Shown piece by piece: positions 26,387-35,246 of a DNA stretch of 64,000 nt. The first letter of the stretch is position 1. The number at the start of each line of letters is the position of its first letter. The translations under genes were made by a program, and so were the position numbers. The notes under the pieces are model-generated. The model saw nothing but the letters and a program-made list of their open reading frames with translations, did not search any database and had not been told where the DNA came from. The stretch is from contig JAJCJJ010000001.1 of assembly GCA_020555865.1 (NCBI GenBank), forward strand, positions 1-64,000, read 5' to 3'. This stretch comes from a bacterium 210917-DFI.7.65. Lineage in GTDB: Bacteria; Bacillota; Clostridia; Oscillospirales; Oscillospiraceae.

Positions 26387-27094
26387 TTACAGAAAAAGCT
26401 GCAGCAAAAAGATAGCCAGCAGATGCGCGGGGTAGTATAGATAAAAAAACCACTTGGAAAGGCGGATATCTGTGCCGATGGGGAGAAAAATGAACGGCAG
26501 CGCAAGCAAAGAAAAAATCTCAAAACCCACCGCATAATTTCCGAGTTTCCAAGAGAGCGGATCGGCCATGGAGCCGTTGAGCGCGGGCAGGTAGCTGAGC
26601 GTGTACAGAAGAAAGCCCAGCCAGGGTTTATTCCGGCATAGATAGAAAATCAGCATCAGGATCAGTCCGGTTTGTGCGTAATCAAAATTGACTGCGCACA
26701 GCAGGATGAGCCCAACGAGAAACAGCCACCATTTCCGTTCCTTAAAGCCCCAGGTCGCCAGGAGGCTAACCAGCAAGGTAAAGAAGATGTTTAGATTAAA
26801 TAGATTCCCGGGGATGTTATCGGCGTGAAAAGCCAGGATCCAGAATGGTTGGGAGATCAAGGCAAAAGCGCCCAGACGCAGGGCGTATTTTCGGATGTCG
26901 TGGGTATAGAGCATCCCGACGGTCAGGCAATAGCAAAAGAGTGGAAAGGCGATTCGTCCGATCCATCGAAAGGCGGGGTATTCCGGGAAAAAGACGGTTC
27001 CGACGTGGTCGATCGTCATAGCCGCAATGGCGATGATTTTGATAAAGTTGGTATTCAGATTGGTTTTGAGTTTGACTGGGACGCTGGTTTCCAT
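26387..27094 (-). CDS. TraX family membrane protein
   Basis: This 235-aa protein with about eight membrane helices has the TraX-family N-terminal signature IKIIAIAAMTIDHVG and then FRWIGRIAFPLFCY. F-plasmid TraX acetylates pilin, but the many chromosomal Firmicute homologues have no known role. The ATG at 27094 lies eight bases after AAAGGAG; the open frame runs on through the tRNA gene, which is not coding. Confidence 0.88.
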   Translation of the reverse strand: METSVPVKLKTNLNTNFIKIIAIAAMTIDHVGTVFFPEYPAFRWIGRIAFPLFCYCLTVGMLYTHDIRKYALRLGAFALISQPFWILAFHADNIPGNLFNLNIFFTLLVSLLATWGFKERKWWLFLVGLILLCAVNFDYAQTGLILMLIFYLCRNKPWLGFLLYTLSYLPALNGSMADPLSWKLGNYAVGFEIFSLLALPFIFLPIGTDIRLSKWFFYLYYPAHLLAIFLLQLFL

Positions 27095-27135
27095 GGCGGT
27101 GTTCTCCTTTGCGCTGGAGTTATTGATGTACTGCA

Positions 27136-27172
27136 AGAAAAAATCCGCTTTCCTAAAAAGGAAAGCGGATTT
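27136..27172 (-). terminator. Terminator of tRNA-Ser
   Basis: A 13-bp perfect stem (AAATCCGCTTTCC) with a six-base loop and a minus-strand run of seven T residues begins directly at the tRNA 3' end. Confidence 0.85.
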
Positions 27173-27263
27173 GGCGGAGAGAAAGGGATTCGAACCCTTG
27201 ATACCTTTATAGGGTATACACGATTTCCAATCGTGCGCCTTCGACCAGCTCAGCCATCTCTCC
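27172..27263 (-). tRNA. tRNA-Ser (anticodon GGA)
   Basis: The acceptor stem GGAGAGA pairs with TCTCTCC. The anticodon arm CACGA-TTGGAAA-TCGTG gives anticodon GGA. A long variable arm (TACCCTATAAAGGTA) and the GGTTCGAATCC T-arm are present, and CCA is encoded (TGG at 27172-27174). These are class II serine tRNA features. Confidence 0.96.
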
Positions 27264-27438
27264 AGGCTTCGTGCTCGTAACAGCACGATTTATTTTACCA
27301 GATTTTTTTGGTTTGTCAAGGGACTTTTTCAAAGAAAGTTTAGAAAAATGCAATTTCGGAGAAAATGAGGCAGGGGGCGGAAACGCCGTGCAGTTTTTGC
27401 CCGGAATTTCCGCCCCGCCTTCTGCCTTTTGTGCTTGC

Positions 27439-27612
27439 TCAGTGGAATTTGTGCGAAATGTTGTCTACGACGTCATCCACGGCGTTACCCATGGCGCGCA
27501 TGGTGTTGCCGGCGCGCGTTTTCGCGGAAGAGTCGCCAACGAGCATCAGTGCCTCCACTGCTGCGCCGGCCAGTGCGCCGACACAGATACCGCGCAGAAA
27601 ATCGGTATGCAT
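27439..27612 (-). CDS. Small YtxH-like protein, 57 aa
   Basis: The peptide has one glycine/alanine-rich hydrophobic helix (FLRGICVGALAGAAVEAL) followed by an amphipathic tail (MRAMGNAVDDVVDNI), the plan of small YtxH/glycine-zipper proteins. The ATG at 27612 lies about 11 bases after a full AAAGGAGTGA site; the ATG at 27621 would be too close. Function is unknown. Confidence 0.65.
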   Translation of the reverse strand: MHTDFLRGICVGALAGAAVEALMLVGDSSAKTRAGNTMRAMGNAVDDVVDNISHKFH

Positions 27613-27693
27613 GTTTTTCATCACTCCTTTTTCGGTCTGGCTATAGTATGACCGGTAGAAAGAAAAAAAGACGGGGCGGAAGAAGCTTTTTTG

Positions 27694-27722
27694 TTGCTAA
27701 AAACAGGTAGAAATAGTATAAT
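27694..27722 (+). promoter_or_regulatory. Promoter of the pyr operon
   Basis: TTGCTA and a perfect TATAAT are 17 bases apart, about 75 bases upstream of pyrC. The short leader shows no terminator, so PyrR-type attenuation is not evident here. Confidence 0.7.
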
Positions 27723-27796
27723 ATTTATATTTGTAACGATCCGTTGGACCGCGCGTGCAAAGAACGCGGCGGCAGAAAAGAATCGGAGGGAATCGG

Positions 27797-29086
27797 ATGG
27801 GCAAAAAACTGATCCGCGGCGCGCGGGTAATCGACCCCGCCTGTGGGCGGGACGAGCCGTGCGAGCTGTTGCTCGAAGGGGGCCTGATTGCTGCGGTGGG
27901 GCATGATTTGCCGGCGGAAGGCGCGCAGATCATCAACGCTGCAGGCCTTGTGGCTGCGCCGGGTCTTGTGGACATGCATACCCATATGCGCGAGCCGGGC
28001 TTTGAGGACAAAGAAACCATCGCTACCGGTACAGCGGCGGCGGCACGCGGCGGCGTGACCAGCATTCTGGCCATGGCCAACACCTGCCCTGTTATTGACA
28101 GACCGGAGCGCGTGGCGGATTTTTACAATCGCGCCATGCGCAGCGCCAAGGTGCGGGCCTACACGGTGGGTGCGGTGTCGCTGGGCATGCAGGGCAAGGA
28201 GATTACTGATGTGGAGGATCTGCTCTCTGCTGGGGCAGCAGCGCTGAGCGATGACGGCGTGCCGTTGATGAGCGCGGAAATCATGCGTGAAGCGCTGATC
28301 CGTATGAAGCCGTCGGGGCTGCCGATCCTGTCCCATAGTGAAGATGGCGACCTGGTGCGCGCGGGCGTGATGAATGAAGGCGCTCTGTCCCGAAAGCTGG
28401 GCTATAAAGGACGCCCGGCGGTAGCCGAGGAGTTGTTGCTGGTGCGCGACGGAATGCTGGCAGCTGATGTGGGGGGCTATGTGCATGTCTGCCATGTGAG
28501 TACCAAAGGCTCGGTGGATTATATCCGCCGGATGAAAGCTGCGGGCATCCATGTCACTGCAGAGACCTGCCCACAGTATTTCACCCTGACAGAAGAAGAG
28601 ATTGAAAAGCAGGGGGCGATGGCGAAAGTGAACCCGCCGCTGCGCACCCGGGCGGACGTGGAAGCGATCCTCGAAGGGTTGGAGGACGGCACGCTGGACT
28701 GTATTATCACCGACCATGCGCCTCACACTGTGGAGGAGAAGGCGAGGGAGCTGCCTAAAGCGCCCAGCGGCATGGTGGGCCTGGAAACGTCGCTGGCTCT
28801 GTCGCTGACGGTGCTGCACCACCAGTTGGGCTGGCCGCTGATGAAAGTGTTGCGGGCCATGAGCACGGCGCCGGCGGGCATTCTGCAGTTGGACGCGGGG
28901 TCGCTGCGCGTCGGCGCACCGGCGGATATTGTGCTGTTTGACCCGGAGGAAACGTGGACGGTGCGTCCTGAGGCGTTTGCTTCCAAAGGCCGCAACACGC
29001 CCTTTGCCGGCTGGGAACTGAAAGGGCGCGTGCGCTGCACCGTCGTCGGCGGCGAAACGGTCTACGATGCCGAAGCGGCACGCTGA
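27797..29086 (+). CDS. pyrC: Dihydroorotase
   Basis: This 429-aa class I zinc amidohydrolase closes carbamoyl-aspartate to dihydroorotate in UMP synthesis. The metal motif DMHTHMREPG is near residue 58, MANTCPV near 93, HVCHVST near 233 and the TDHAPH motif near 306. The ATG follows GGAGGG. It leads an operon continuing with pyrF, pyrK and pyrD; pyrB and carB are not in the window. Confidence 0.96.
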   Translation: MGKKLIRGARVIDPACGRDEPCELLLEGGLIAAVGHDLPAEGAQIINAAGLVAAPGLVDMHTHMREPGFEDKETIATGTAAAARGGVTSILAMANTCPVIDRPERVADFYNRAMRSAKVRAYTVGAVSLGMQGKEITDVEDLLSAGAAALSDDGVPLMSAEIMREALIRMKPSGLPILSHSEDGDLVRAGVMNEGALSRKLGYKGRPAVAEELLLVRDGMLAADVGGYVHVCHVSTKGSVDYIRRMKAAGIHVTAETCPQYFTLTEEEIEKQGAMAKVNPPLRTRADVEAILEGLEDGTLDCIITDHAPHTVEEKARELPKAPSGMVGLETSLALSLTVLHHQLGWPLMKVLRAMSTAPAGILQLDAGSLRVGAPADIVLFDPEETWTVRPEAFASKGRNTPFAGWELKGRVRCTVVGGETVYDAEAAR

Positions 29087-29169
29087 TCCGGTGGCCGCAA
29101 TATATGCGATACGAACAAGACAAATGAGTTTCAAAATAAAAAAGAGAATGATAAAGGAGTTGCCGCACG

Positions 29170-30093
29170 ATGTCTTTTGAACGCTTGCAGGATAAAATCC
29201 GCGAAATGAAGAACCCCACGGTGGCTGGACTGGATCCGAAGCTGGAGTATGTGCCGTCTTTCATCGTAGAGGAAAAAATGAAGCAATACGGCCAGACGCT
29301 GCGCTGCGCAGCCGAAGCCATTTACGAGTACAATGTGGGGCTGATCGACGCGCTGTGCGATGTAGTACCCGCAGTGAAGCCCCAGAGCGCCTTTTATGAG
29401 CGCTTTGGCTTTGAAGGCGTGGAAGTGCTGAAGCGCACCGTGGATTATGCCAAAAGCAAAGGGCTTTATGTCATCATGGACGCCAAACGCGGCGACATCG
29501 GTTCCACCGCCGAGGGCTACAGCGAGGCATACCTCGGCAGCGTAACAATCGGCGAAACGGAAGTGGAGCCGTTTGGCTGTGATTGCCTGACCATCAATGC
29601 CTACCTTGGCAGCGATGGCATCAATCCTTTCATTAAAGACTGTGTGGCCCGGGATCGGGCGGTGTTTGCTCTGGTCAAGACCTCCAACCCCTCCTCCGGC
29701 GAGCTGCAGAATATTGTGGCCGGGGACCGCAAGGTTTACAATGTGGTGGGCGATCTGCTGGAGCGCTTGAGCAAAGATACGGTGGACAAATACGGCTACA
29801 CTTGTGTAGGCGCGGTCACCGGCGCCACGTACCCCATGGATATCCGCGATCTGCGCCGCCGTCTGGAAAAGACGTTTTTCCTGGTGCCCGGCTATGGCGC
29901 GCAGGGCGGCAAAGCAGAAGATGTGCAGTATGCTTTCGATGAATATGGTCACGGAGCCATCGTCAATTCTTCCAGAGGCATCATCTGCGCCTGGCAGAAA
30001 ACCGGAAAAGAGGGAAAGGATTTTGGCGAAGCAGCCCGGGATGCGGCAATCGCCATGCGGGAAGATTTGAAGAAGTATATCACGGTTGTGTAA
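29170..30093 (+). CDS. pyrF: Orotidine 5'-phosphate decarboxylase (type 2)
   Basis: This 307-aa TIM-barrel enzyme makes UMP from OMP. The catalytic motif is VIMDAKRGDIGST near residue 97, and VAGLDPKLEY opens the barrel. The length and the DAKRGDIGSTAEGY form are those of the longer type 2 enzymes. The 83-base gap before it has an AAAGGAG site. Confidence 0.95.
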   Translation: MSFERLQDKIREMKNPTVAGLDPKLEYVPSFIVEEKMKQYGQTLRCAAEAIYEYNVGLIDALCDVVPAVKPQSAFYERFGFEGVEVLKRTVDYAKSKGLYVIMDAKRGDIGSTAEGYSEAYLGSVTIGETEVEPFGCDCLTINAYLGSDGINPFIKDCVARDRAVFALVKTSNPSSGELQNIVAGDRKVYNVVGDLLERLSKDTVDKYGYTCVGAVTGATYPMDIRDLRRRLEKTFFLVPGYGAQGGKAEDVQYAFDEYGHGAIVNSSRGIICAWQKTGKEGKDFGEAARDAAIAMREDLKKYITVV

Positions 30094-30180
30094 CAATAGC
30101 AGATCTTTTCAAAACTCGGAAAAGGGAGACTCCCCCTGGGATCCCCCGCAAGAAAACAAAAGTTTGGGAGTGAAGTGGAT

Positions 30181-30945
30181 ATGCCGTATCAGCAGGATTG
30201 TAGTGTGTTGTCCCTGCGGGCATTGAATGAAAAAGCATATGAACTGATTTTGGAAGCGCCGGACATTGTTGCGGCAGCGCAGCCAGGACAGTTTGTGCAT
30301 GTGAGCTGCGGTGAGGGGCACCTTCTGCGCCGCCCCATCAGCATCTGTGAGGCCAGCGGCATGCAGCTTCGGCTGGTGTTTGAGGTGCGCGGCGAGGGGA
30401 CGGAGTGGCTCAGCCGGCGCACGAAAGGGGAGCGCGTCAGCGTGCTTGGTCCCCTGGGGCACGGATTCGATGTAGCGGGGAAACGGGTTCTCTTTATCGG
30501 CGGCGGCATCGGGGTACCGCCCCTGTTGTGGGCGGCCAAGCGCGCTGGAAGCGCCGATGCAGCGCTGGGCTTTGCTGCGGAAAACCGGGCCATTTTGATG
30601 GTGGATTTTGCCAAAGTGTGCGGCGAGGCCGCCCTGGCTACCGACGATGGGAGCCTGGGCCGTAAGGGAACGGCGCTGGATGCAGCCCGTGAGCTGCTGG
30701 AAAAGAATGAATACGACCTGATCTGTGCCTGCGGGCCGGAAGTGCTGCTGAAATACGCGGCACAGGCTGCTGAAGAGGCGGGGATCCCCTGCCAGGTGTC
30801 CATGGAAGAACGCATGGGCTGCGGTGTGGGCGCATGCCTGGTATGCGCTGTGAAACTGCGGGATGCCCATGGGGAAATTTATATGGGCCATGTCTGCAAA
30901 AACGGGCCGGTCTTTTCTGCTGAGGAGGTGGTTTTTGATGCCTGA
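30181..30945 (+). CDS. pyrK: Dihydroorotate dehydrogenase electron-transfer subunit
   Basis: This 254-aa FAD/2Fe-2S subunit passes electrons from PyrD to NAD. It has a ferredoxin-reductase-like FAD domain (RRPISICEA near 45), an NAD domain (FIGGGIGVPPLLW near 105), and the C-terminal cysteine set MGCGVGACLVC...VC near 220-240 for the 2Fe-2S cluster. The ATG at 30181 was chosen over GTG 30175 for its spacing from GGGAGTG. It overlaps pyrD by eight bases. Confidence 0.95.
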   Translation: MPYQQDCSVLSLRALNEKAYELILEAPDIVAAAQPGQFVHVSCGEGHLLRRPISICEASGMQLRLVFEVRGEGTEWLSRRTKGERVSVLGPLGHGFDVAGKRVLFIGGGIGVPPLLWAAKRAGSADAALGFAAENRAILMVDFAKVCGEAALATDDGSLGRKGTALDAARELLEKNEYDLICACGPEVLLKYAAQAAEEAGIPCQVSMEERMGCGVGACLVCAVKLRDAHGEIYMGHVCKNGPVFSAEEVVFDA

Positions 30946-31846
30946 TCTGCGTGTGTCTCTGGCTGGGGTGGAGCTGAAAAACCCTATTGTGGTGGCTTCC
31001 GGTACATATGGGTTCGGCCATGAATACGGCGAATTTTATGATCTGTCCGAGCTGGGCGCCATCTGCGTCAAAGGATTGACGCCGGTGCGGCGGGACGGGA
31101 ATCCGCCTCCGCGCATTGCTGAGACGCCTGCGGGCATCCTCAACAGCGTGGGTTTGCAGAATCCCGGTGTGGATGCTTTTATCGCTGAAGAAATGCCCTT
31201 TCTGCGGCAGTATGATGTAAAGATCATTGCCAATATCTCCGGAAATACGCCGGAAGAATACGGAGTGATGTGCGAAAAGCTGTCCGCTGCGGGGGTGGAC
31301 ATGATCGAAGTGAATATTTCCTGCCCCAATGTGAAAGCCGGCGGTCTGGCCTATGGCACCCGGCCGGAACTGGCGGCGGAAGTGACGGAGATTGCCAAAA
31401 AGCATTCCACAGTTCCTGTTATGGTCAAGCTTTCGCCCAATGTGACGGATATCGTTCAAATTGCCAAAGCGGTGGAGGACGCGGGCGCGGATGCCCTGTC
31501 GTTGATCAATACGCTGCTGGGCATGCGTATCGACATCCACAGCCGCCGCCCCATATTAAAGAACAATATGGGCGGGCTGTCCGGCCCTGCGGTGTTCCCT
31601 GTGGCAGTGCGCATGGTCTATCAGGTGCGCCAGGCCACGAAACTGCCCATCCTGGGCATGGGCGGCGTGGCCAAGGGCAGTGATGCGGCCGAGTTGATGA
31701 TGGCCGGCGCCGATGCAGTGGCCGTGGGCACCGCCTGTTTTGCCGATGTCTTTGCGCCGCTGCGTGTGCGCGATGGCCTGCGGGACTATCTGGAACAGGA
31801 AGGCCTGAGCGCCCGGGCGCTGACCAATACAGTACAGCCTTGGTGA
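30938..31846 (+). CDS. pyrD: Dihydroorotate dehydrogenase, class 1B catalytic subunit
   Basis: This 302-aa FMN TIM-barrel oxidises dihydroorotate to orotate together with PyrK. Family motifs are VVASGTYGFG, NSVGLQNPGVD, VNISCPNVKAGG with the catalytic cysteine near 133, and GMGGVAKGSDAAELMMAGA for FMN phosphate binding. The ATG follows GAGGAGG inside the end of pyrK. Confidence 0.96.
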   Translation: MPDLRVSLAGVELKNPIVVASGTYGFGHEYGEFYDLSELGAICVKGLTPVRRDGNPPPRIAETPAGILNSVGLQNPGVDAFIAEEMPFLRQYDVKIIANISGNTPEEYGVMCEKLSAAGVDMIEVNISCPNVKAGGLAYGTRPELAAEVTEIAKKHSTVPVMVKLSPNVTDIVQIAKAVEDAGADALSLINTLLGMRIDIHSRRPILKNNMGGLSGPAVFPVAVRMVYQVRQATKLPILGMGGVAKGSDAAELMMAGADAVAVGTACFADVFAPLRVRDGLRDYLEQEGLSARALTNTVQPW

Positions 31847-31850
31847 ACGT

Positions 31851-32228
31851 ATGAAGCAGGTGAAACTAATTTACCCAAAAGAGCCGGAGCCGACGCTTCG
31901 GGTCTCCCTCGGCGCAGAAGAGTGCCGCGCCCGGATTCACCATGAGCTGACCTATGATGGGAAGCTGCTGGACTGCCACCGCCTGCAGGCAGGGGAGAAA
32001 CAGATCATCGTCAGCGTGTATGAGCGCTATTATTTCCGCGCGGGTAATGTTTTGACAGCCACGGTGACCATCGACGATCTGGAGGACGCCACCCGCGTGC
32101 ACTGGGCCTGCGGCGGCGGGAGTGATTCGGCCCTGGTGCATTTTGACTGGGGCGCTGCGGATTCTTTTGGGACGCAGATTCGCAAAGTGCTGCAGGAATA
32201 TGAATTGAAGAAAACAGAAGAAGGATAA
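31851..32228 (+). CDS. Small conserved protein, DUF6054-like
   Basis: This 125-aa soluble alpha/beta protein has no catalytic motif that I recognise. It has a central IIVSVYERYYFRAGNVLTATVT strand-rich region and a CGGGSDSALVHFDWGAADSF segment. It resembles DUF6054 proteins of Clostridia by memory only. It starts four bases after pyrD and precedes the phosphatase-GNAT gene by seven, so it belongs to the pyr transcript. Confidence 0.6.
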   Translation: MKQVKLIYPKEPEPTLRVSLGAEECRARIHHELTYDGKLLDCHRLQAGEKQIIVSVYERYYFRAGNVLTATVTIDDLEDATRVHWACGGGSDSALVHFDWGAADSFGTQIRKVLQEYELKKTEEG

Positions 32229-32235
32229 GCGATTT

Positions 32236-33384
32236 ATGACCAAAATTTATCTGGTGCGTCACGCCCAGGCCGAGGGGAACCTCTACCGCCGTGCCCACGG
32301 CATGTATGACAGCTGCGTTACCCCGCAGGGGTACGCGCAGATTGCGGCGCTGCGGCGCCGCTTTGCCGACATCCCGGTGGATGCCGTGTATTCCAGTCCG
32401 CTGCTGCGCACCCGGATCACGGCGGCGGCCATTTATGAACCGAAGCATATCCCGCTGCGCGTTCTGAACGATCTGCACGAGGTGAACTGCGGCCCCTGGG
32501 AAGACCGCACCTGGGGCGATATCCGCTATACTGACCCGGAGCAGCTGGAAAATTTCAACTATCATTTTGACCGCTGGCATGTGAACGGGGCCGAGAGCGC
32601 TAAAGACGTACGCGAGCGGATGCTGGGGGCGCTGCGCACCATTGTGTGTGAGCAGGAGGGCAAAACCGTGGCGGCTGTAAGCCACGGCATGGCCTCCCGT
32701 ATTCTGCTGGGTACTCTGCGGGGCATGAGCCTGAAGGAAATCAGCGAACGCTTTCCCCATGGCGATAATACGGCCGTTTCCCTGATTGAATACGATCAGG
32801 GGAACTTCCGTGTGGTCTTTGCCAACGACACTGCCCACTTGAACGACGACCTTTCCACTTTTGCCCACCAAAGCTGGTGGAAAGGCAAAGACTGGCGGGA
32901 CATCGGCTTGCGCTTTGTCCCGCTGGATATCGAGAGCAACGCCGGTGCGGCGCTCTACCAGCTCTGCCGGGCGGAAGGGTGGCTCAGCAGTCACGGTGCT
33001 ATGGACCGCTATGACGGCGCGGCGTTTTATGCACAGGCCAGGGCAAACCAGGCTGTATATTCTGAAGCGGTGATGGCGGCGTACTGTGAAGATACTTTTG
33101 CGGGGCTCCTGCAGCTGGACACAGAGCAGGACAAAGCCGAGGGCGTGGGGCGCGTGCCCTTTGTGTACATGGCGCCGGATTACCGTAAGCAGGGTGCCGG
33201 CGTACAGCTGATCGGCGAAGCCGTGAGCCGCTACCGCCGCTTGGGGCGCAAGAAGCTGCGCCTGCGCTGTGCAGCAGAAAATGAAATCGCCCAGAATTTT
33301 TACCGGCGCATCGGTTTTCGTAAAATCGGAACGGACAGCACTGCCCCGGTGCATCTGGATCTTTTGGAACTGAATCTTGTTTGA
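32236..33384 (+). CDS. Histidine phosphatase fused to a GNAT acetyltransferase
   Basis: This 382-aa two-domain protein has a phosphoglycerate-mutase-like N-terminal half (about 1-195) with YLVRHAQAEGN (catalytic His9), SSPLLRTR, the conserved acidic region and SHGMASR with the second histidine near 152. A linker is followed by a C-terminal GNAT domain (about 280-382) with VYMAPDYRKQGAGVQLI and NFYRRIGFRKIG. Substrates are unknown. Confidence 0.88.
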   Translation: MTKIYLVRHAQAEGNLYRRAHGMYDSCVTPQGYAQIAALRRRFADIPVDAVYSSPLLRTRITAAAIYEPKHIPLRVLNDLHEVNCGPWEDRTWGDIRYTDPEQLENFNYHFDRWHVNGAESAKDVRERMLGALRTIVCEQEGKTVAAVSHGMASRILLGTLRGMSLKEISERFPHGDNTAVSLIEYDQGNFRVVFANDTAHLNDDLSTFAHQSWWKGKDWRDIGLRFVPLDIESNAGAALYQLCRAEGWLSSHGAMDRYDGAAFYAQARANQAVYSEAVMAAYCEDTFAGLLQLDTEQDKAEGVGRVPFVYMAPDYRKQGAGVQLIGEAVSRYRRLGRKKLRLRCAAENEIAQNFYRRIGFRKIGTDSTAPVHLDLLELNLV

Positions 33385-33398
33385 AGGAGGAAACGAAC

Positions 33399-33848
33399 GT
33401 GTCGGAGCATCTTGTGCGGCTGATTCCGCGGCTGCATACCTATCGCACCAATGAAGCATCCGCCCGGGCGGCGGTGTTGGCGCTGCAGAAATGTGTGAAA
33501 GCGGAAGAGATCTCGTTCTTCCAGAGCGGCCAGGTGGAATTTTTTGACTGCGGCAGCGCGCTGAACCATATTTCCTGCCCCCGCTGCGGCGCAGCGGTTC
33601 CACTGGACTGGTGGCAGCAGAAAATGGATGAGCATTATAAAAGCGACCATTTTTTTGTTTTGGAAGAAGACATGCCCTGCTGTAGCAAAACGGTCAGTCT
33701 GAACGATCTGCGCTATGAAGCGCCCTGTGGTTTTGCCAGCCTGTGTTTTACCGTTCGGGATCCGGAGGAAGCGGTGGGGCAGGAAGCGGTGGAATGCTTG
33801 AGCGAGCGTTTCGGCATTTTGTTCCGAACTGTGGAAGCGGTATATTGA
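33399..33848 (+). CDS. Hypothetical cysteine-containing protein, 149 aa
   Basis: This soluble protein has SCPRCGAAVPLDWW near residue 55, half of a zinc ribbon, and CCSKTVSLNDL about 35 residues later, which could complete the metal site. A Trp-rich middle and acidic C-terminus follow. GTG 33399 lies eight bases after AAGGAGGA. It is the last gene of the pyr-led transcript. No family is recognised. Confidence 0.7.
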   Translation: MSEHLVRLIPRLHTYRTNEASARAAVLALQKCVKAEEISFFQSGQVEFFDCGSALNHISCPRCGAAVPLDWWQQKMDEHYKSDHFFVLEEDMPCCSKTVSLNDLRYEAPCGFASLCFTVRDPEEAVGQEAVECLSERFGILFRTVEAVY

Positions 33849-33858
33849 CGCGCGCGAC

Positions 33859-33893
33859 AAGGGCGGCGAAACGGAATGCGTTTCGCCGCCCTT
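33859..33893. terminator. Terminator between convergent genes
   Basis: A perfect 15-bp stem AAGGGCGGCGAAACG with a five-base loop lies at the end of the pyr-led operon. It also faces the leftward lipoprotein gene. Confidence 0.8.
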
Positions 33894-33920
33894 GATGGCA
33901 GGAGGCTTTTAAGCGCGCAG

Positions 33921-34361
33921 TCAGCGCAGGCCGGTGGTCAGGCTGACGCCTGCATTGTTCGGCATCTGGGCCGCTGCAGTGTTGGTGTTTGCGTTGGGGT
34001 GCGTGTTCCGCTTTGCCGCGCTGTCTGTCCGGGTGTTGGGGTTGCCGGTCAGAACGCGGCCTGCGGCGTTGGCGGTGTCTTTGGCGGCATCGCCGATGGC
34101 GCGGGTGGTATCCCGGGCAGCATTGCCCAGATCCTTTCCGGCATTGCGCAGATCGCGTCCGGCGTTGTTTGTCACGTTCTGGCGCACATTGCCCTTGTTG
34201 TCGGCGGCAGGGCTGTAGCGGTACAACTGACCATTTTCATAGGTGTAGGTGCCGGCGGCGTTTTTGGGCGCGGTGTGTGTGGACGCTGCGCCGCAGGCGG
34301 TCATGGACAGGGCCATAAGGCCCGCCAGAACGCCGGCGCTGAGTTTTGTGGTAGCTTTCAT
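33921..34361 (-). CDS. Lipoprotein with Asn/Ala/Asp-rich amphipathic repeats
   Basis: This 146-aa precursor has a signal peptide and lipobox LSMTAC (Cys23). A middle segment (about 62-103) repeats an 11-residue-like pattern, [RK]D..NA[GA][KR]D, as in late-embryogenesis-like or YtxH-like helices. The C-terminal 40 residues are Asn/Thr/Ala-rich and low complexity. It is probably anchored on the outer face of the membrane; function is unknown. Confidence 0.75.
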   Translation of the reverse strand: MKATTKLSAGVLAGLMALSMTACGAASTHTAPKNAAGTYTYENGQLYRYSPAADNKGNVRQNVTNNAGRDLRNAGKDLGNAARDTTRAIGDAAKDTANAAGRVLTGNPNTRTDSAAKRNTHPNANTNTAAAQMPNNAGVSLTTGLR

Positions 34362-34565
34362 TCGTTTCCTCTCCCTCTTGTGCAGATCAAAAAAATTGAA
34401 GCGCTTCGTGCATTAGTATCTGCTGCAGCGCGGCAAAATACAAAAAGCAAGTTTTGTCTGCGCTGCCTGCGGCGGCGCAGGAGACTTTTTCCATCTATGC
34501 AGCTGCGCATTTTTGCATTATAATAATGTAAATTAAAATTTTAAGAGGATCGGAGGAGAAGTCCT

Positions 34566-35231
34566 GTGGAAGAAAGAGCCTGCTGGATCTGCGGCGCGGG
34601 AGACTTTACGCCGCGTCTGCTGGTGCCTGCTGCGGGGGATGTGGTCGTGGCGGCGGACGGCGGTCTTGCCTATCTGGACGGGGCAGGCATCGTCCCGAAT
34701 CAGATTCTTGGGGATTTTGATTCCCTGGGACGGCAGCCCAAGGGCGCAAACGTGACGGCCTATCCGCCGGAAAAAGATGATACCGATATGCTTTTGGCGG
34801 TGAAATACGGCCTTGCGTGCGGCTGCCGGCGCTTTTATCTGTACGGCGGCCTGGGCGGCCGGCTGTCGCACACCCTGGCGAATTTGCAGGTGCTCCGCTT
34901 TTTGGCGGATCAGGGCGCCTGGGGCGCGCTGGTGGACGGCGGGAGCATCATCACAGTGTTTGCCCGGGGACGGCTGTCCTTTGCACCGGGATGTGCCGGG
35001 ATGCTTTCGCTATTTGCCTGCGGCGGCGCGGCGGAGGGCGTTTCTATCCGCGGGATGAAATACAATGCAGAATGCATTTCCCTGTTGCCGGACTATCCTC
35101 TGGGCACAAGTAATGCGTTCACGGCAGAAGCGGGAGAAATCGTTGTGGAAACGGGAGCGCTGGCTGTTGTTTGGGAGCACGAGGCGTCGGACTTCCGCCA
35201 GATGACCTTTATGCCTGCAGATGGGATATGA
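34566..35231 (+). CDS. thiN: Thiamine pyrophosphokinase
   Basis: This 221-aa enzyme transfers pyrophosphate from ATP to thiamine. Family motifs are VVAADGGL near residue 30, ILGDFDSLG near 52, EKDDTDMLLA near 71 and GGLGGRLSHTLAN near 96. The start is a GTG after AGGATCGGAGGAG. A perfect TATAAT (34519-34524) lies 42 bases upstream; no TPP riboswitch is visible in the 204-base gap. Confidence 0.93.
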   Translation: MEERACWICGAGDFTPRLLVPAAGDVVVAADGGLAYLDGAGIVPNQILGDFDSLGRQPKGANVTAYPPEKDDTDMLLAVKYGLACGCRRFYLYGGLGGRLSHTLANLQVLRFLADQGAWGALVDGGSIITVFARGRLSFAPGCAGMLSLFACGGAAEGVSIRGMKYNAECISLLPDYPLGTSNAFTAEAGEIVVETGALAVVWEHEASDFRQMTFMPADGI

Positions 35232-35246
35232 AAGGAAGGAATCGGT

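Noticed and set aside
27095..27286. N-terminal extension of TraX
   Set aside because: The extra 64 codons are a translation of tRNA-Ser and its terminator. The true start is the ATG at 27094 with AAAGGAG.
27722..27796. PyrR attenuator before pyrC
   Set aside because: The leader is only about 70 bases and has no terminator hairpin.
27725..29134. Long minus-strand open frame (469 aa) opposite pyrC
   Set aside because: It is the antisense shadow of a well-supported dihydroorotase.
32011..33603. Minus-strand open frame of 530 aa across three plus-strand genes
   Set aside because: It crosses gene boundaries of genes with clear motifs and has no start signal.
33876..34523. Plus-strand 215-aa frame opposite the lipoprotein
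   Set aside because: The minus-strand frame has a signal peptide and lipobox. The plus frame is a Val/Gly-rich shadow of the repeat region.
34362..34565. TPP riboswitch before thiN
   Set aside because: No conserved TPP-aptamer sequence elements were found. Only a -10 box and ribosome site are visible.
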